Assembly: GCA_018303405.1 (NCBI GenBank)
Contig: JAGVYD010000014.1
Coordinates: 102,717-166,716 of the forward strand
Direction: 5' to 3'
Length of the DNA stretch: 64,000 nt
Origin: Candidatus Woesearchaeota archaeon
Lineage (GTDB): Archaea; Nanobdellota; Nanobdellia; Woesearchaeales; JABMPP01
The notes beneath the pieces were generated by a model. The model was not told the DNA's origin. It was given only the letters and a program-made list of their open reading frames with translations, and ran no database searches. This document shows, one piece after another, positions 32,701-39,439 of this stretch; position 1 is the stretch's first letter, and every line of letters begins with the position of its first letter. Both the position numbers and the translations under genes were made by a program.

Positions 32701-34643
32701 CATCGCCTGTGGCGCCATGGGGCATGGTAAAGGGCAGCTCAAGGCAGGCTGGCTATGACCCGTTTGTCGGCCAGATGAAAATAAATTATAACATTTATGT
32801 CGGCGTTGTCCCTGGCGGCGACAATACTGAAATGGAAGTAAAGCTTGTGTGCGACAGAAGCTATGAGGGCGGTGAATTTTGCCCGGCCACCCGGGAAGAA
32901 ACAGTGCTTTCAAATGTTCCGCGAAGCCTGAACAAGAATGACTTTTACAACCAAAATGTGATATTCCAGTCAGCGCCTGCAAGGCATTGGTATAACAAGG
33001 TTGTCCTGACATTGAAATACAGGCTTGCTACTGACGAGCCATGGGAGACAAGATCATATGACTCCGTAATCTCCAGGCAGAGCGACCTTGCATATGGCTG
33101 TGAATATTCCCTGACGGGCGGCATTGCATGCGAGCCAATTACCATAGATGAAAACGGCATTTTGCAGATTGTGAAGTCAAGCACTGAGACAAGGGACAAT
33201 GAGTACACAGACATCTCGCCGGACAACGGAATTTTCTACTATCCTGACAACAAGATTGGATTGAGAACAAGGATTTTCAATGATTACAATGAGGATTTTT
33301 TCTTGAGGATGATTATAACGCCGCCGGGCACTGCAGCCACGCCTGCTGCCTATGAATTCAAGATTCCGGCCACCACAAATGAAGCAGGAGAAGCACAAAA
33401 CTACAACCTGTTTATTGCACGGATGGGGCAGCAGACAAGCCAGTCAGCATTCATTGGCGGCCCAATGCCCCTGCCGAACATAAATTCAAACAAGGTATAC
33501 CTGACAACAACATCAGCAACCCCAGGAAGCGTGGCCGTGCAGGTAGGGGATGCGACAGGGATCAAGAATTGCGAACCCCTTAACCAGGGTGCGGGCGCCC
33601 TTATAGCTGTGAATACATTGTTAACTGCGCTGCAGCCGAGGATTGATAGTGGCGAATTGTCCACAAAGGATTACGAGCCTACTGGCACGAGTAATGCTAT
33701 GAAACTGATGATTGACCATGGCACAGGATATGTCTATGAAATAAAGCAGGGAAAAGTTGACAGGCTGCTGGCAGTGCGCAACAGCCAGGACAAGAATTTG
33801 ATAGATGACATGTGGAGGATATTCAACTATGTTCCTGCGAGCAGCGCGTTTAGTGAGTGCACTTTTGAAAGGACAATTTCAAAGATAACAGGCATGGCGC
33901 AGGAGCCCACTGCAGTTGACATTTGGGTTGATGAAAGCGGGACCAAGAAATGGAAAGAAAGGTTATGGATTTCAAACCAAAATACCCAGAATATCCCGCA
34001 GGGGATGTACAAGGTCAAGCTGAATGTCTATAAGGACACAAATAGTGACGGCCAGGGCGACACTGAAATTCCGTACGATGCGGCTTCGCAGGAATTTGAA
34101 GTGACGTTTAGAGGGGAAAACACGCAATCTGGCTGCACAAGGATGCCGTCAATTGATGTGCTGGAGCCAGTTGGCAATTATATGCCAAGGTCAGTGCCGG
34201 CAGAAGGGATTTTGGTTGGCGCAAACATAGTTGATGACTGCAATAAGATCTCGACAATGAGGATAGCGCTCGTGAAAAAATCCAACAGGAACAATGAAAT
34301 CTGCGCGACCCAGTATGCTGCGGCTGACAATGATGCATATGGCTATATAGGGCTTTCCCCGACAATCACAACAGGAAACTGCGATTTTGAATTGGTGTCT
34401 GCGCCAACATTGAATGAGCTGGCTCCGCCTTATTACCAGTTTAAGTTTACAAATTCGGCAAGCGCTCCAGCCTTTGCCAACGAAGACCACGAGATTATTT
34501 TCAGGGTCACGGACCAGCTCGGCCAGGCCGGGGAAAAAGCCAAAACAATTGCATTTACGGATAATATTGACCCCTTGATTTTGAAGCTCAGGCCATCTCC
34601 GGCCCGAACGCCATATTCAATATTGGGAACTCCGCCAGGCTGA
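29769..34643 (+). CDS. Giant surface protein with Fn3/Ig-like domains, frameshifted near its end
   Basis: A 1624-residue exported protein. A hydrophobic signal (about residues 32-55) is followed by an Fn3-like domain (about 55-135, ATIEWQTDALANSTVNYG), several Ig-like domains (for example AVVRFYINGNPDQGAGPV; IHVQ-type repeats near 360), a hydrophobic patch near residue 660 and a Cys-rich middle. The stop at 34641-34643 looks premature. A neighbouring frame continues as AIFNIGNSARLIWIDMEF, and the original frame then resumes as ETDKLELTDNADYK to a stop at 34709. A pair of compensating 1-nt indels near 34590 and 34660 would explain this. Function unknown, probably envelope or adhesion. Confidence 0.7.
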   Translation: MPSNRKNGQGNDSAGIAMSRTEASAVLRLACIYGVIGLIITLPVASVTILNIDVIALEQGATIEWQTDALANSTVNYGITSAMSSHTGSQDMVTSHSVDISSLVANTDYSYQVQSCAGPGDCDISGILQFSTLAEGTTSSDTLFMELGGQLGNSTNNSVYTIYGRTESDAVVRFYINGNPDQGAGPVLVTATDNTEAFYLGAGPDGQFIGDLHLFPGTNNILAVARKGIEEGRANITVMLDSIRPSALLADVPAGSKEGTMSLSGSVTEPGTVEILVDGSVQDSMETENQFVFNNVQLGNVGQGEEKTVRIQLRVTDRAGNVGMSPEYSIKVDRKIPTIVHETDYHPLMHSILLNVKGKTEPGAIVHVQNLRNLSNVQEYTDRMARNDLTFIDPVDPLGEWFKEKTTTADEHGDFSVYLNLYRGRNHIYFNAADAAGNSYVDYQDATVELATTKWRIARVDTYPSSLYFEDIANGEVEATAFLVLDWVGGDPRPAKAELKVVEKDGPNTDNNDLIGRPSRLKGGGYYDKDNGRLFALVGIKVNRWAGTSDALFDKLYGNCVGDLCLPDLKIHGEIVQKQMIISIKGEVVETFVSPTGEQAVTPSIIYEKFGYAVQKPNDLSKWLSPQLINDSIQFLTKTEEFLDKAQDLLVKLTGIGLLACGVAVFSNLIGGFIISPSREQMYWVCDRVLCPSIPPDCGSISDRNAVYSGGASSGPLETVTLKDAENRYTKHRFVQVTETNKNSYPCSPGQYAMLSSSGESTQLKSGVIGERVTEKEFTSYCFSQDDYQKLTLDDAFFTNFNAGRCYQENEPYYDNTRCFGQKFDDWTSPRDDIIKSMQCGCITGIYGYTRSLLTVVRGMKQCLQQAQIGEVKGGFCERLFLQFACDQAANLFTKILPQEFTGEYQQEVPDDDYHGTNPGGYVQTARNLQASLKDRYGGVIDSAKGLSSEKLVNNFCLAATLGDISILEGAIETFAAASPVAPWGMVKGSSRQAGYDPFVGQMKINYNIYVGVVPGGDNTEMEVKLVCDRSYEGGEFCPATREETVLSNVPRSLNKNDFYNQNVIFQSAPARHWYNKVVLTLKYRLATDEPWETRSYDSVISRQSDLAYGCEYSLTGGIACEPITIDENGILQIVKSSTETRDNEYTDISPDNGIFYYPDNKIGLRTRIFNDYNEDFFLRMIITPPGTAATPAAYEFKIPATTNEAGEAQNYNLFIARMGQQTSQSAFIGGPMPLPNINSNKVYLTTTSATPGSVAVQVGDATGIKNCEPLNQGAGALIAVNTLLTALQPRIDSGELSTKDYEPTGTSNAMKLMIDHGTGYVYEIKQGKVDRLLAVRNSQDKNLIDDMWRIFNYVPASSAFSECTFERTISKITGMAQEPTAVDIWVDESGTKKWKERLWISNQNTQNIPQGMYKVKLNVYKDTNSDGQGDTEIPYDAASQEFEVTFRGENTQSGCTRMPSIDVLEPVGNYMPRSVPAEGILVGANIVDDCNKISTMRIALVKKSNRNNEICATQYAAADNDAYGYIGLSPTITTGNCDFELVSAPTLNELAPPYYQFKFTNSASAPAFANEDHEIIFRVTDQLGQAGEKAKTIAFTDNIDPLILKLRPSPARTPYSILGTPPG

Positions 34644-34732
34644 TATGGATTGATATGGAGTTTGGAAACCGATAAGTTGGAACTTACAGATAATGCAGAC
34701 TACAAATGATGCAGGCCTTAAAATCCAAAATC

Positions 34733-35824
34733 TCACTCTGTTGATTCTGCAACAATGGCTTCAAGGCTGTGTGCCTCGCCGTGCCCCGCAGCCCCGGATG
34801 GCGCTTCTGCTGTCCCGTTATCGCTGCTCAGCCCGTATTCTGCCTGGTAAGCCTCGAAAAGCTCCTGCTTCAGCGCTTCAATATTAACCTGTCGGCCACC
34901 CATAAGCGCCTTGGAAACAGCCTGGCTGATATACCTGTCAATATGCTGGCTTGCCATTCGTTCATATTGGGCCTGCTTGCCATATTTCCCTGAATCCCTT
35001 GCATCCCTTGCCATTTTGCTGTACACAACAGTCAGTGCCTTTTCAACATCCATCTCAGCCTGGAGCTTGTCAACTTGCGGGCCGTGGAGGAAACTATGGC
35101 TGATTTCATGCGCAAAATAATCATTCGTGATAATTTCATCTTCCAAATGCCCATACTGATTTTTTAGGAAATTCCTGTACTCATGCGCAGCCTTTCTGTT
35201 GTAGAGGATGAACCCATTGTCCGGCTTCTGCTTGGGATTTGTGGCTGCAATCAGGTCAGTGTCTTCATCCATGACAAACAGGTATTCAATGCCTTCAGAA
35301 TGGCCTCTTTTTGCCAGGTACCTGAAAAGCTCCTTGCTTTCTTCTGAATGGACATACTTAAGCAGGATCCTGCCAAGATGCTCGCTGGTCACCAGATTTT
35401 CCCTTATGCTTTGCCTGTGCTTGCCGGGGATATCCTGTTTTTGCAGGTTGGCCAAAGCCGTGTCCAGGCTCTTGGATTTGCTGTGCCTTGCATCTGCATC
35501 AATATTGGCAAGCGACCGCATGACAGCATTCTGGCCAGTTGACCTGTCGTAAAGAACAAGGGTATCATAATTTTCAGTTAGTGCGCCCCTGGCAGATGTT
35601 TCCGGGCTGGGTTTGAAATTTGCGCCAGAATTATAATGCGCGCCAAAAGGATTATTGGGATTAGGCGGCGAATAGTTCATCATTTTGCCAAACAATGTGT
35701 TCGGAAAAATCAGCTTTTGCCCATTTGAAGATAGCGCCATATAGCCTGGCCTGATAGTCTGCGCATACATGCTCCCGCCGATTCCAGATTTTCCAGCATT
35801 GACTGCCTGTGGTTGATATCCCAT
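34733..35824 (-). CDS. Hypothetical protein with an HExxH metallopeptidase-like motif
   Basis: A 363-residue protein without signal peptide or membrane helix. Residues 240-255 read DYFAHEISHSFLHGPQVD, in which HEISH fits the zinc-binding HExxH motif of metallopeptidases. Further acidic residues follow (QAEMDVEKAL), one of which could be the third ligand. The N-terminal 110 residues are low in predicted structure and rich in Asn, Ser and Gly; the C-terminal third is helical. The family is not recognised. It lies 3' to 3' with the giant surface protein gene and upstream of two other unknown minus-strand genes; a protease acting on surface proteins is a guess. Confidence 0.6.
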   Translation of the reverse strand: MGYQPQAVNAGKSGIGGSMYAQTIRPGYMALSSNGQKLIFPNTLFGKMMNYSPPNPNNPFGAHYNSGANFKPSPETSARGALTENYDTLVLYDRSTGQNAVMRSLANIDADARHSKSKSLDTALANLQKQDIPGKHRQSIRENLVTSEHLGRILLKYVHSEESKELFRYLAKRGHSEGIEYLFVMDEDTDLIAATNPKQKPDNGFILYNRKAAHEYRNFLKNQYGHLEDEIITNDYFAHEISHSFLHGPQVDKLQAEMDVEKALTVVYSKMARDARDSGKYGKQAQYERMASQHIDRYISQAVSKALMGGRQVNIEALKQELFEAYQAEYGLSSDNGTAEAPSGAAGHGEAHSLEAIVAESTE

Positions 35825-36008
35825 ATTGGTCCGCCTAAATTTTACAGCGTAATGGTGCCATTATAGTATTAATCGCATAATATGCTGAAATTTAAGAAGA
35901 TTTGCAAAATAATGATTAAAAAAATAATGAAGTGAGCTTACAGAGAAAAATAAGGTAAACAGGATGAAAGCTGAAAAAAGAGGGGGAAAAAGAAGAAAAA
36001 ATAAAGGC

Positions 36009-36686
36009 TTATGCAGCCTTATGATAGTGCTGCCCGCCTCCTGCATGCGCATCGTCAATGATTCCAGCTGCATGCTTCCTTCTTTCCTTGCTAAGCAAAT
36101 AGTCCGGCACATGAGATGAGAAGATTTGCTTCTTCTGCTCGAATGTCGGGGCATTTTGGAAAGTATTTCTTTGCGGCTTCAGCTCTTCATCGCTTGCATA
36201 GAAGTCTTTGGCTGCTCCCAGTATCTCCTGTTCATTGTATTTATTCAAGCTGGAGCTCCAAGTCTTTAAGTGGTCATCCATTGCTGTTTTTTTGATAAGG
36301 CCCCTCACTTCTGTTTCAACCTCATCAGTCAGGATTGACTCCCCGTGCTGATTCAGGTACTGGGTCATGACCTGCATGAGATTCTCTCTTGGGACTGTTG
36401 CCCTCCATGCAGTTTTTTCAACATTCTTTGCGCCCGCCCCGCCATAGACCTTATCAACAGTGTATTTCTGCACTGCTGCTACTACATTGTCAACAATAGT
36501 ATTAGCCACATCCCTGTTCAGGATAGGCTCGCCATAGTTTGTCTGCCTGGCATGTGCAGTTGCGTCCTTAATGGCCCGCTTTACAAGAGAATCATAACCC
36601 CTTTCATGCCTAGCCAATTCCTGGATATCTTCCTTGATCTCTGCTGATGGATTTTTATGTGCACCGTGCCCATGTCCGCTGCTCAT
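36009..36686 (-). CDS. Hypothetical helical, His-rich-ended protein
   Basis: A 225-residue soluble protein with His/Gly-rich ends (MSSGHGHGAHKN at the start, AHAGGGQHYHKAA at the end) and a mostly helical middle (LNRDVANTIVDNVVAAVQKY; LMQVMTQYLNQHGESILTDEV). The family is not recognised. GAGGCGAG lies shortly before the ATG. The His clusters could bind metal. The style resembles that of the neighbouring HExxH protein (34733-35824), and the gap of 184 nt between them contains no further gene that I can support. Confidence 0.55.
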   Translation of the reverse strand: MSSGHGHGAHKNPSAEIKEDIQELARHERGYDSLVKRAIKDATAHARQTNYGEPILNRDVANTIVDNVVAAVQKYTVDKVYGGAGAKNVEKTAWRATVPRENLMQVMTQYLNQHGESILTDEVETEVRGLIKKTAMDDHLKTWSSSLNKYNEQEILGAAKDFYASDEELKPQRNTFQNAPTFEQKKQIFSSHVPDYLLSKERRKHAAGIIDDAHAGGGQHYHKAA

Positions 36687-36890
36687 TTGTCTCGCCTCAA
36701 TTTAGGTATAACGCCTTCTGCATACCTATTTTTAATTATTATGCAATGATAAAAAGGATATGTGCTCATATATAAATTTTATTATTCTGGGTTATAAAGC
36801 AATCAGGCCATGGCTTTTGGTCTTCCTGCCGGGCCATGCGTTTGCTGCCAGCAATATGATATTAGTAATGTGGTGTAAAGCATTATGATG

Positions 36891-37775
36891 TCAGTAATAT
36901 GACTCTTTAACTTTGCCAGCGGCCACATCTTCAATCGTAATCTCGGGCTCTGACGGCACTTCCCCTTCTTCTTCCTTGCCCTTGCTTTGCTTCGGCTCTG
37001 CCTTGCCTGAATCAAACGCTTCAGCCGCCTCTATAGAATCAGCCCCGATGATAATGCCGACATAGAACAGGCTGATAAGCAGGTTAATCACTGCCAAGGT
37101 CTTGATATCCATGCCTTCAAATATCGGGAATCCGCCAAATGCGCCTACAAAAACAAATATCATGACAAAAGCAAATGGAAGCACAGCCAGGAAGGATTTT
37201 ACATGCAGCCTCTCAACCATGCTGATGGATACAACAAGCGTCAGGATAGTGGGCGTAAGCCCCAGGAAAACCCTGAACAAGGAAGTAGCTGTTGTGGCTG
37301 AAAGAATAAAGAGCAGGACAACAAACGCAAGCACGCTTATCCCAATAACCATGCCTCTCACTGTGATTAAGCCGTTGCCGGATTCTGCAGTCTCGCTGAT
37401 TGGCTCCCTCCTCAGCATTACTGTTTCCATGGCAGTGTTGATTGCGTCCTGGGAATGCCCGTATTCCAGCAGGATGGCCTCGATTTCATGGATTGACTTG
37501 CCCTGGGAAATGCTGTATTCAATATACCTGACCAGGCTGTTGAGGACATCAAAGAATAATTCCTTCTGCACAGGCCCTTTATAGGGCTCATCCATTGCCT
37601 TGATGACATCCCATTTGTGGCGGTGCAGTGAATCAATGGCTTCCTCGACAAGGTTGTGGTGATGCCCGGCATCTGTCAGTGCCTTGCGTATCTTTTCAGG
37701 AGGCACTCCTCTTTCGCGCTCCTGCTTGATGTATTTCACAAGTTCGCGCTTCATGTATGCGGCAATGTCTTCCAT
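36891..37775 (-). CDS. Membrane protein with UBA-like helical repeats, paralogue of 10536-11414
   Basis: A 294-residue protein with two N-terminal helical repeats (ERGVPPEKIRKALTDAGHHH and QGKSIHEIEAILLEYGHSQ) of the 'G..xxxIxxxLxxxGxxxxxI' pattern. About five membrane helices follow (from residue 135, LITVRGMVIGISVLAFVVLL), then an acidic, lysine-rich tail. The layout equals that of the protein at 10536-11414, except that the order of soluble tail and helices is longer here. The repeats suggest a protein-protein docking part in the cytosol. Function unknown. Confidence 0.65.
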   Translation of the reverse strand: MEDIAAYMKRELVKYIKQERERGVPPEKIRKALTDAGHHHNLVEEAIDSLHRHKWDVIKAMDEPYKGPVQKELFFDVLNSLVRYIEYSISQGKSIHEIEAILLEYGHSQDAINTAMETVMLRREPISETAESGNGLITVRGMVIGISVLAFVVLLFILSATTATSLFRVFLGLTPTILTLVVSISMVERLHVKSFLAVLPFAFVMIFVFVGAFGGFPIFEGMDIKTLAVINLLISLFYVGIIIGADSIEAAEAFDSGKAEPKQSKGKEEEGEVPSEPEITIEDVAAGKVKESYY

Positions 37776-37994
37776 TTTATCCCCTTTTTAGGTTCCTCTC
37801 CCAAAATATGACCCTTTGCCAAAACAATGGGCTTTTTTACATTGGCATGCTATGCTTTATACTTGCATGCTATATCTTATAAATATTTTTCTGCGGACTG
37901 CGATTCGCGGTCATGACAACCATGTGCTGTGGAAAACTATATGCAGTGGAAAATAAAACATTAAAGCAACCAGATCAGGTGCAATCAGGTGCAA

Positions 37995-38504
37995 TCAGAT
38001 CAGGTGCCTTTTTGGGTTGATATCCAAGTCTGTGTACTTGTCCGCTTCCTCAATCAGTTTTGCTGACGAGCTTTTGCCGAAGGCAATTACCTCGACCCTG
38101 CAGCCCATTGCACGCTGTAGGTGCCTGACCAGGGGCACGAAATCGCCGTCCCCGCTAACCAGCACCACGACATCCAGCTTTGTGGCCAGCTCAATTGTGT
38201 CCATGGCTATGCCGATATCCCAGTCGCCTTTCTTTGCTCCGCCGACAAAAGTCTGCAGGTCCTTGGCCCTGACTTCATAGCCAAATTTTTTCAGCAATTC
38301 AAAAAAATTGGACTCATCCTTGACATCTGCCTTGATTACATAGGCAAACGCCCTGACAAGCCTTCGGCCTGCAACAGCTGTCTTCAGTATTTCCTTGAAA
38401 TTCACCTTGGCATTGTACAGGTGCCTTGCAGAATAGTATAGATTTTGTACGTCGACAAATACGCCGACCCTTTGTTCCTTGTGCTGCGATGTGCTGTCAC
38501 TCAT
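37995..38504 (-). CDS. NYN-domain protein (PIN-like RNase, LabA/DUF88 type)
   Basis: A 169-residue protein with the NYN fold: GVFVDVQNLYYSARHL (first catalytic Asp), a middle GDWDIGIAMDTIELA (conserved Asp residues) and VVLVSGDGDFVPLVRHLQ (SGDGDF motif). NYN proteins are metal-dependent ribonucleases of the PIN-like superfamily; the archaeal members are little studied. Just downstream, positions 37970-38005 hold short direct repeats of ATCAGGTGC. The zinc-ribbon gene at 38573-38725 lies 68 nt upstream on the same strand. Confidence 0.88.
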   Translation of the reverse strand: MSDSTSQHKEQRVGVFVDVQNLYYSARHLYNAKVNFKEILKTAVAGRRLVRAFAYVIKADVKDESNFFELLKKFGYEVRAKDLQTFVGGAKKGDWDIGIAMDTIELATKLDVVVLVSGDGDFVPLVRHLQRAMGCRVEVIAFGKSSSAKLIEEADKYTDLDINPKRHLI

Positions 38505-38572
38505 TTTATCACCACTTTTGTTGTCTCTCTTTTTTCAGATTATCTCTTTTTCAGATTATCACTTATTTTCAC

Positions 38573-38725
38573 TTATTTAGGCAGGCTTTTTTCAAATCCG
38601 CAGCTTGTGCAGATGATGGAATTGCTTCTTGCGTCAAACTCAAGAGTCAGCCGGCTGCATTTCGGGCATTTCTTGATTGGCGAGATGCTTTCAAAATTCC
38701 TCCTAAGCTCCTCGTAAGGATCCAT
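38573..38725 (-). CDS. Small zinc-ribbon protein
   Basis: A 50-residue protein, MDPYEELRRNFESISPIKKC at its start, with two Cys pairs (KCPKCS and ICTSCG) forming a zinc ribbon. The length and pattern are those of small archaeal zinc-ribbon proteins that bind nucleic acid or other proteins. The TATA box 38748-38755 lies 26 nt before the ATG, so the mRNA should be leaderless; this box is 6 nt from the direct repeat of element B. It may be co-transcribed with the NYN gene downstream. Confidence 0.7.
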   Translation of the reverse strand: MDPYEELRRNFESISPIKKCPKCSRLTLEFDARSNSIICTSCGFEKSLPK

Positions 38726-38747
38726 GCGAGTTATTTAAGCTTTGCCG

Positions 38748-38755
38748 TATTTAAA
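38748..38755 (-). promoter_or_regulatory. TATA box of the zinc-ribbon gene
   Basis: TTTAAATA on the minus strand, 26 nt from ATG 38725. The direct repeat flanking element B starts at 38762, exactly 6 nt away, which is the BRE position. Confidence 0.65.
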
Positions 38756-38771
38756 CGTTTCTGAGAATAGG

Positions 38772-38934
38772 GCTTTGCCCGAAAAGTTAGTTTGGGCATC
38801 AATTTTGCGAAGCCCATCCCCGGAGGGGTTAAGCATTTTTCGGGGTTGCAGAGGAGAAAAATGCAATGCATGAGAAGTTGCAATGCTGAGCGGATGCCCA
38901 AACCGAGCCGAAAGGCGAGTTTTCAGGCAAAGCT
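38772..38934 (+). mobile_element. Structured element B, flanked by 10-bp imperfect direct repeats
   Basis: Bordered by TGAGAATAGG (38762-38771) and TGAGAATGGG (38935-38944), 9 of 10 identical. P1 38772-38785/38920-38933 (GCTTTGCCCGAAAA, one mismatch). P2 38790-38800/38893-38903 (GTTTGGGCATC). P3 hairpin GCC-GAAA-GGC at 38907-38916. P4 38833-38841/38866-38874 (GCATTTTTC). It is almost identical to element C except at the 3' part of the central loop and in a few single bases. Together with short flanks it fills the 331-nt gap between the two zinc-ribbon genes. No protein is encoded. Confidence 0.75.
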
Positions 38935-39056
38935 TGAGAATGGGGTCTCTGAGGGAGTGAAGTTAAGAAAAAAGAATATAAAGCATATACATAAAATATA
39001 TAAACCTTGAAGGGCCGAATTGTACTTGATCTTTTGAGATTAAGAAGGAGATAAAC

Positions 39057-39200
39057 ATGGAACTAAACTTCTTTGGAGCACCGGAATACCTGGAGCCGCA
39101 TTGCCCCGGATGCAAGGCAAAAATAGATTATGGAGTCACGACCATTTATGATGACACAGTAAAAGGGCACAAGTGCCTGGCTTGCGGCATACTTCTCTAA
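39057..39200 (+). CDS. Small two-CxxC zinc-ribbon protein
   Basis: A 47-residue protein starting MELNFFGAPEYLEPHCPGCK with Cys pairs HCPGCKAK and KCLACG, a minimal zinc ribbon. GGAG lies 7 nt before the ATG (AAGGAGATAAACATG). No family name can be given. It ends 240 nt before the isoleucyl-tRNA synthetase gene, which has its own promoter, so it is probably a single-gene unit. Confidence 0.7.
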   Translation: MELNFFGAPEYLEPHCPGCKAKIDYGVTTIYDDTVKGHKCLACGILL

Positions 39201-39259
39201 GGTGCCAGGTGAGATTCCATACCGATTGTGTTCCTGCACAGGCATGCCCATGCAAAATC

Positions 39260-39439
39260 TTTATATACATGGCATGGATTTAGCTGGTGTATGTCAGCGG
39301 ATTTAATCCAGCTCCAGATTTCTGTCATCATTATCTAGGAGGCAGGCTAGCCCGGCCTTTCTTGTGATGCTCGCTAGGAATCAGAAGGATAATTCCCGCC
39401 AAGGAAAAGCATGGATTTATGACATAGAAAATAACGAAA
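39260..39439 (+). promoter_or_regulatory. Promoter and structured leader of ileS
   Basis: A TATA box (TTTATATA, 39260-39267) predicts a start near 39290 and a leader of about 150 nt before the IleRS ATG, while most genes here are leaderless. The leader can pair CTAGC with GCTAG (about 39347-39351/39371-39375) and GGAAT with ATTCC (about 39376-39380/39394-39398). Whether it regulates ileS or hides a small RNA gene cannot be decided from the sequence. Confidence 0.35.

Noticed and set aside
37970..38005. Short direct repeats ATCAGGTGC as a CRISPR or regulatory array
   Set aside because: Only three or four close copies without spacers of constant length; probably local slippage at the end of the NYN gene.
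39290..39439. T-box riboswitch before ileS
   Set aside because: No T-box consensus or specifier loop could be found and the class is not known in archaea.
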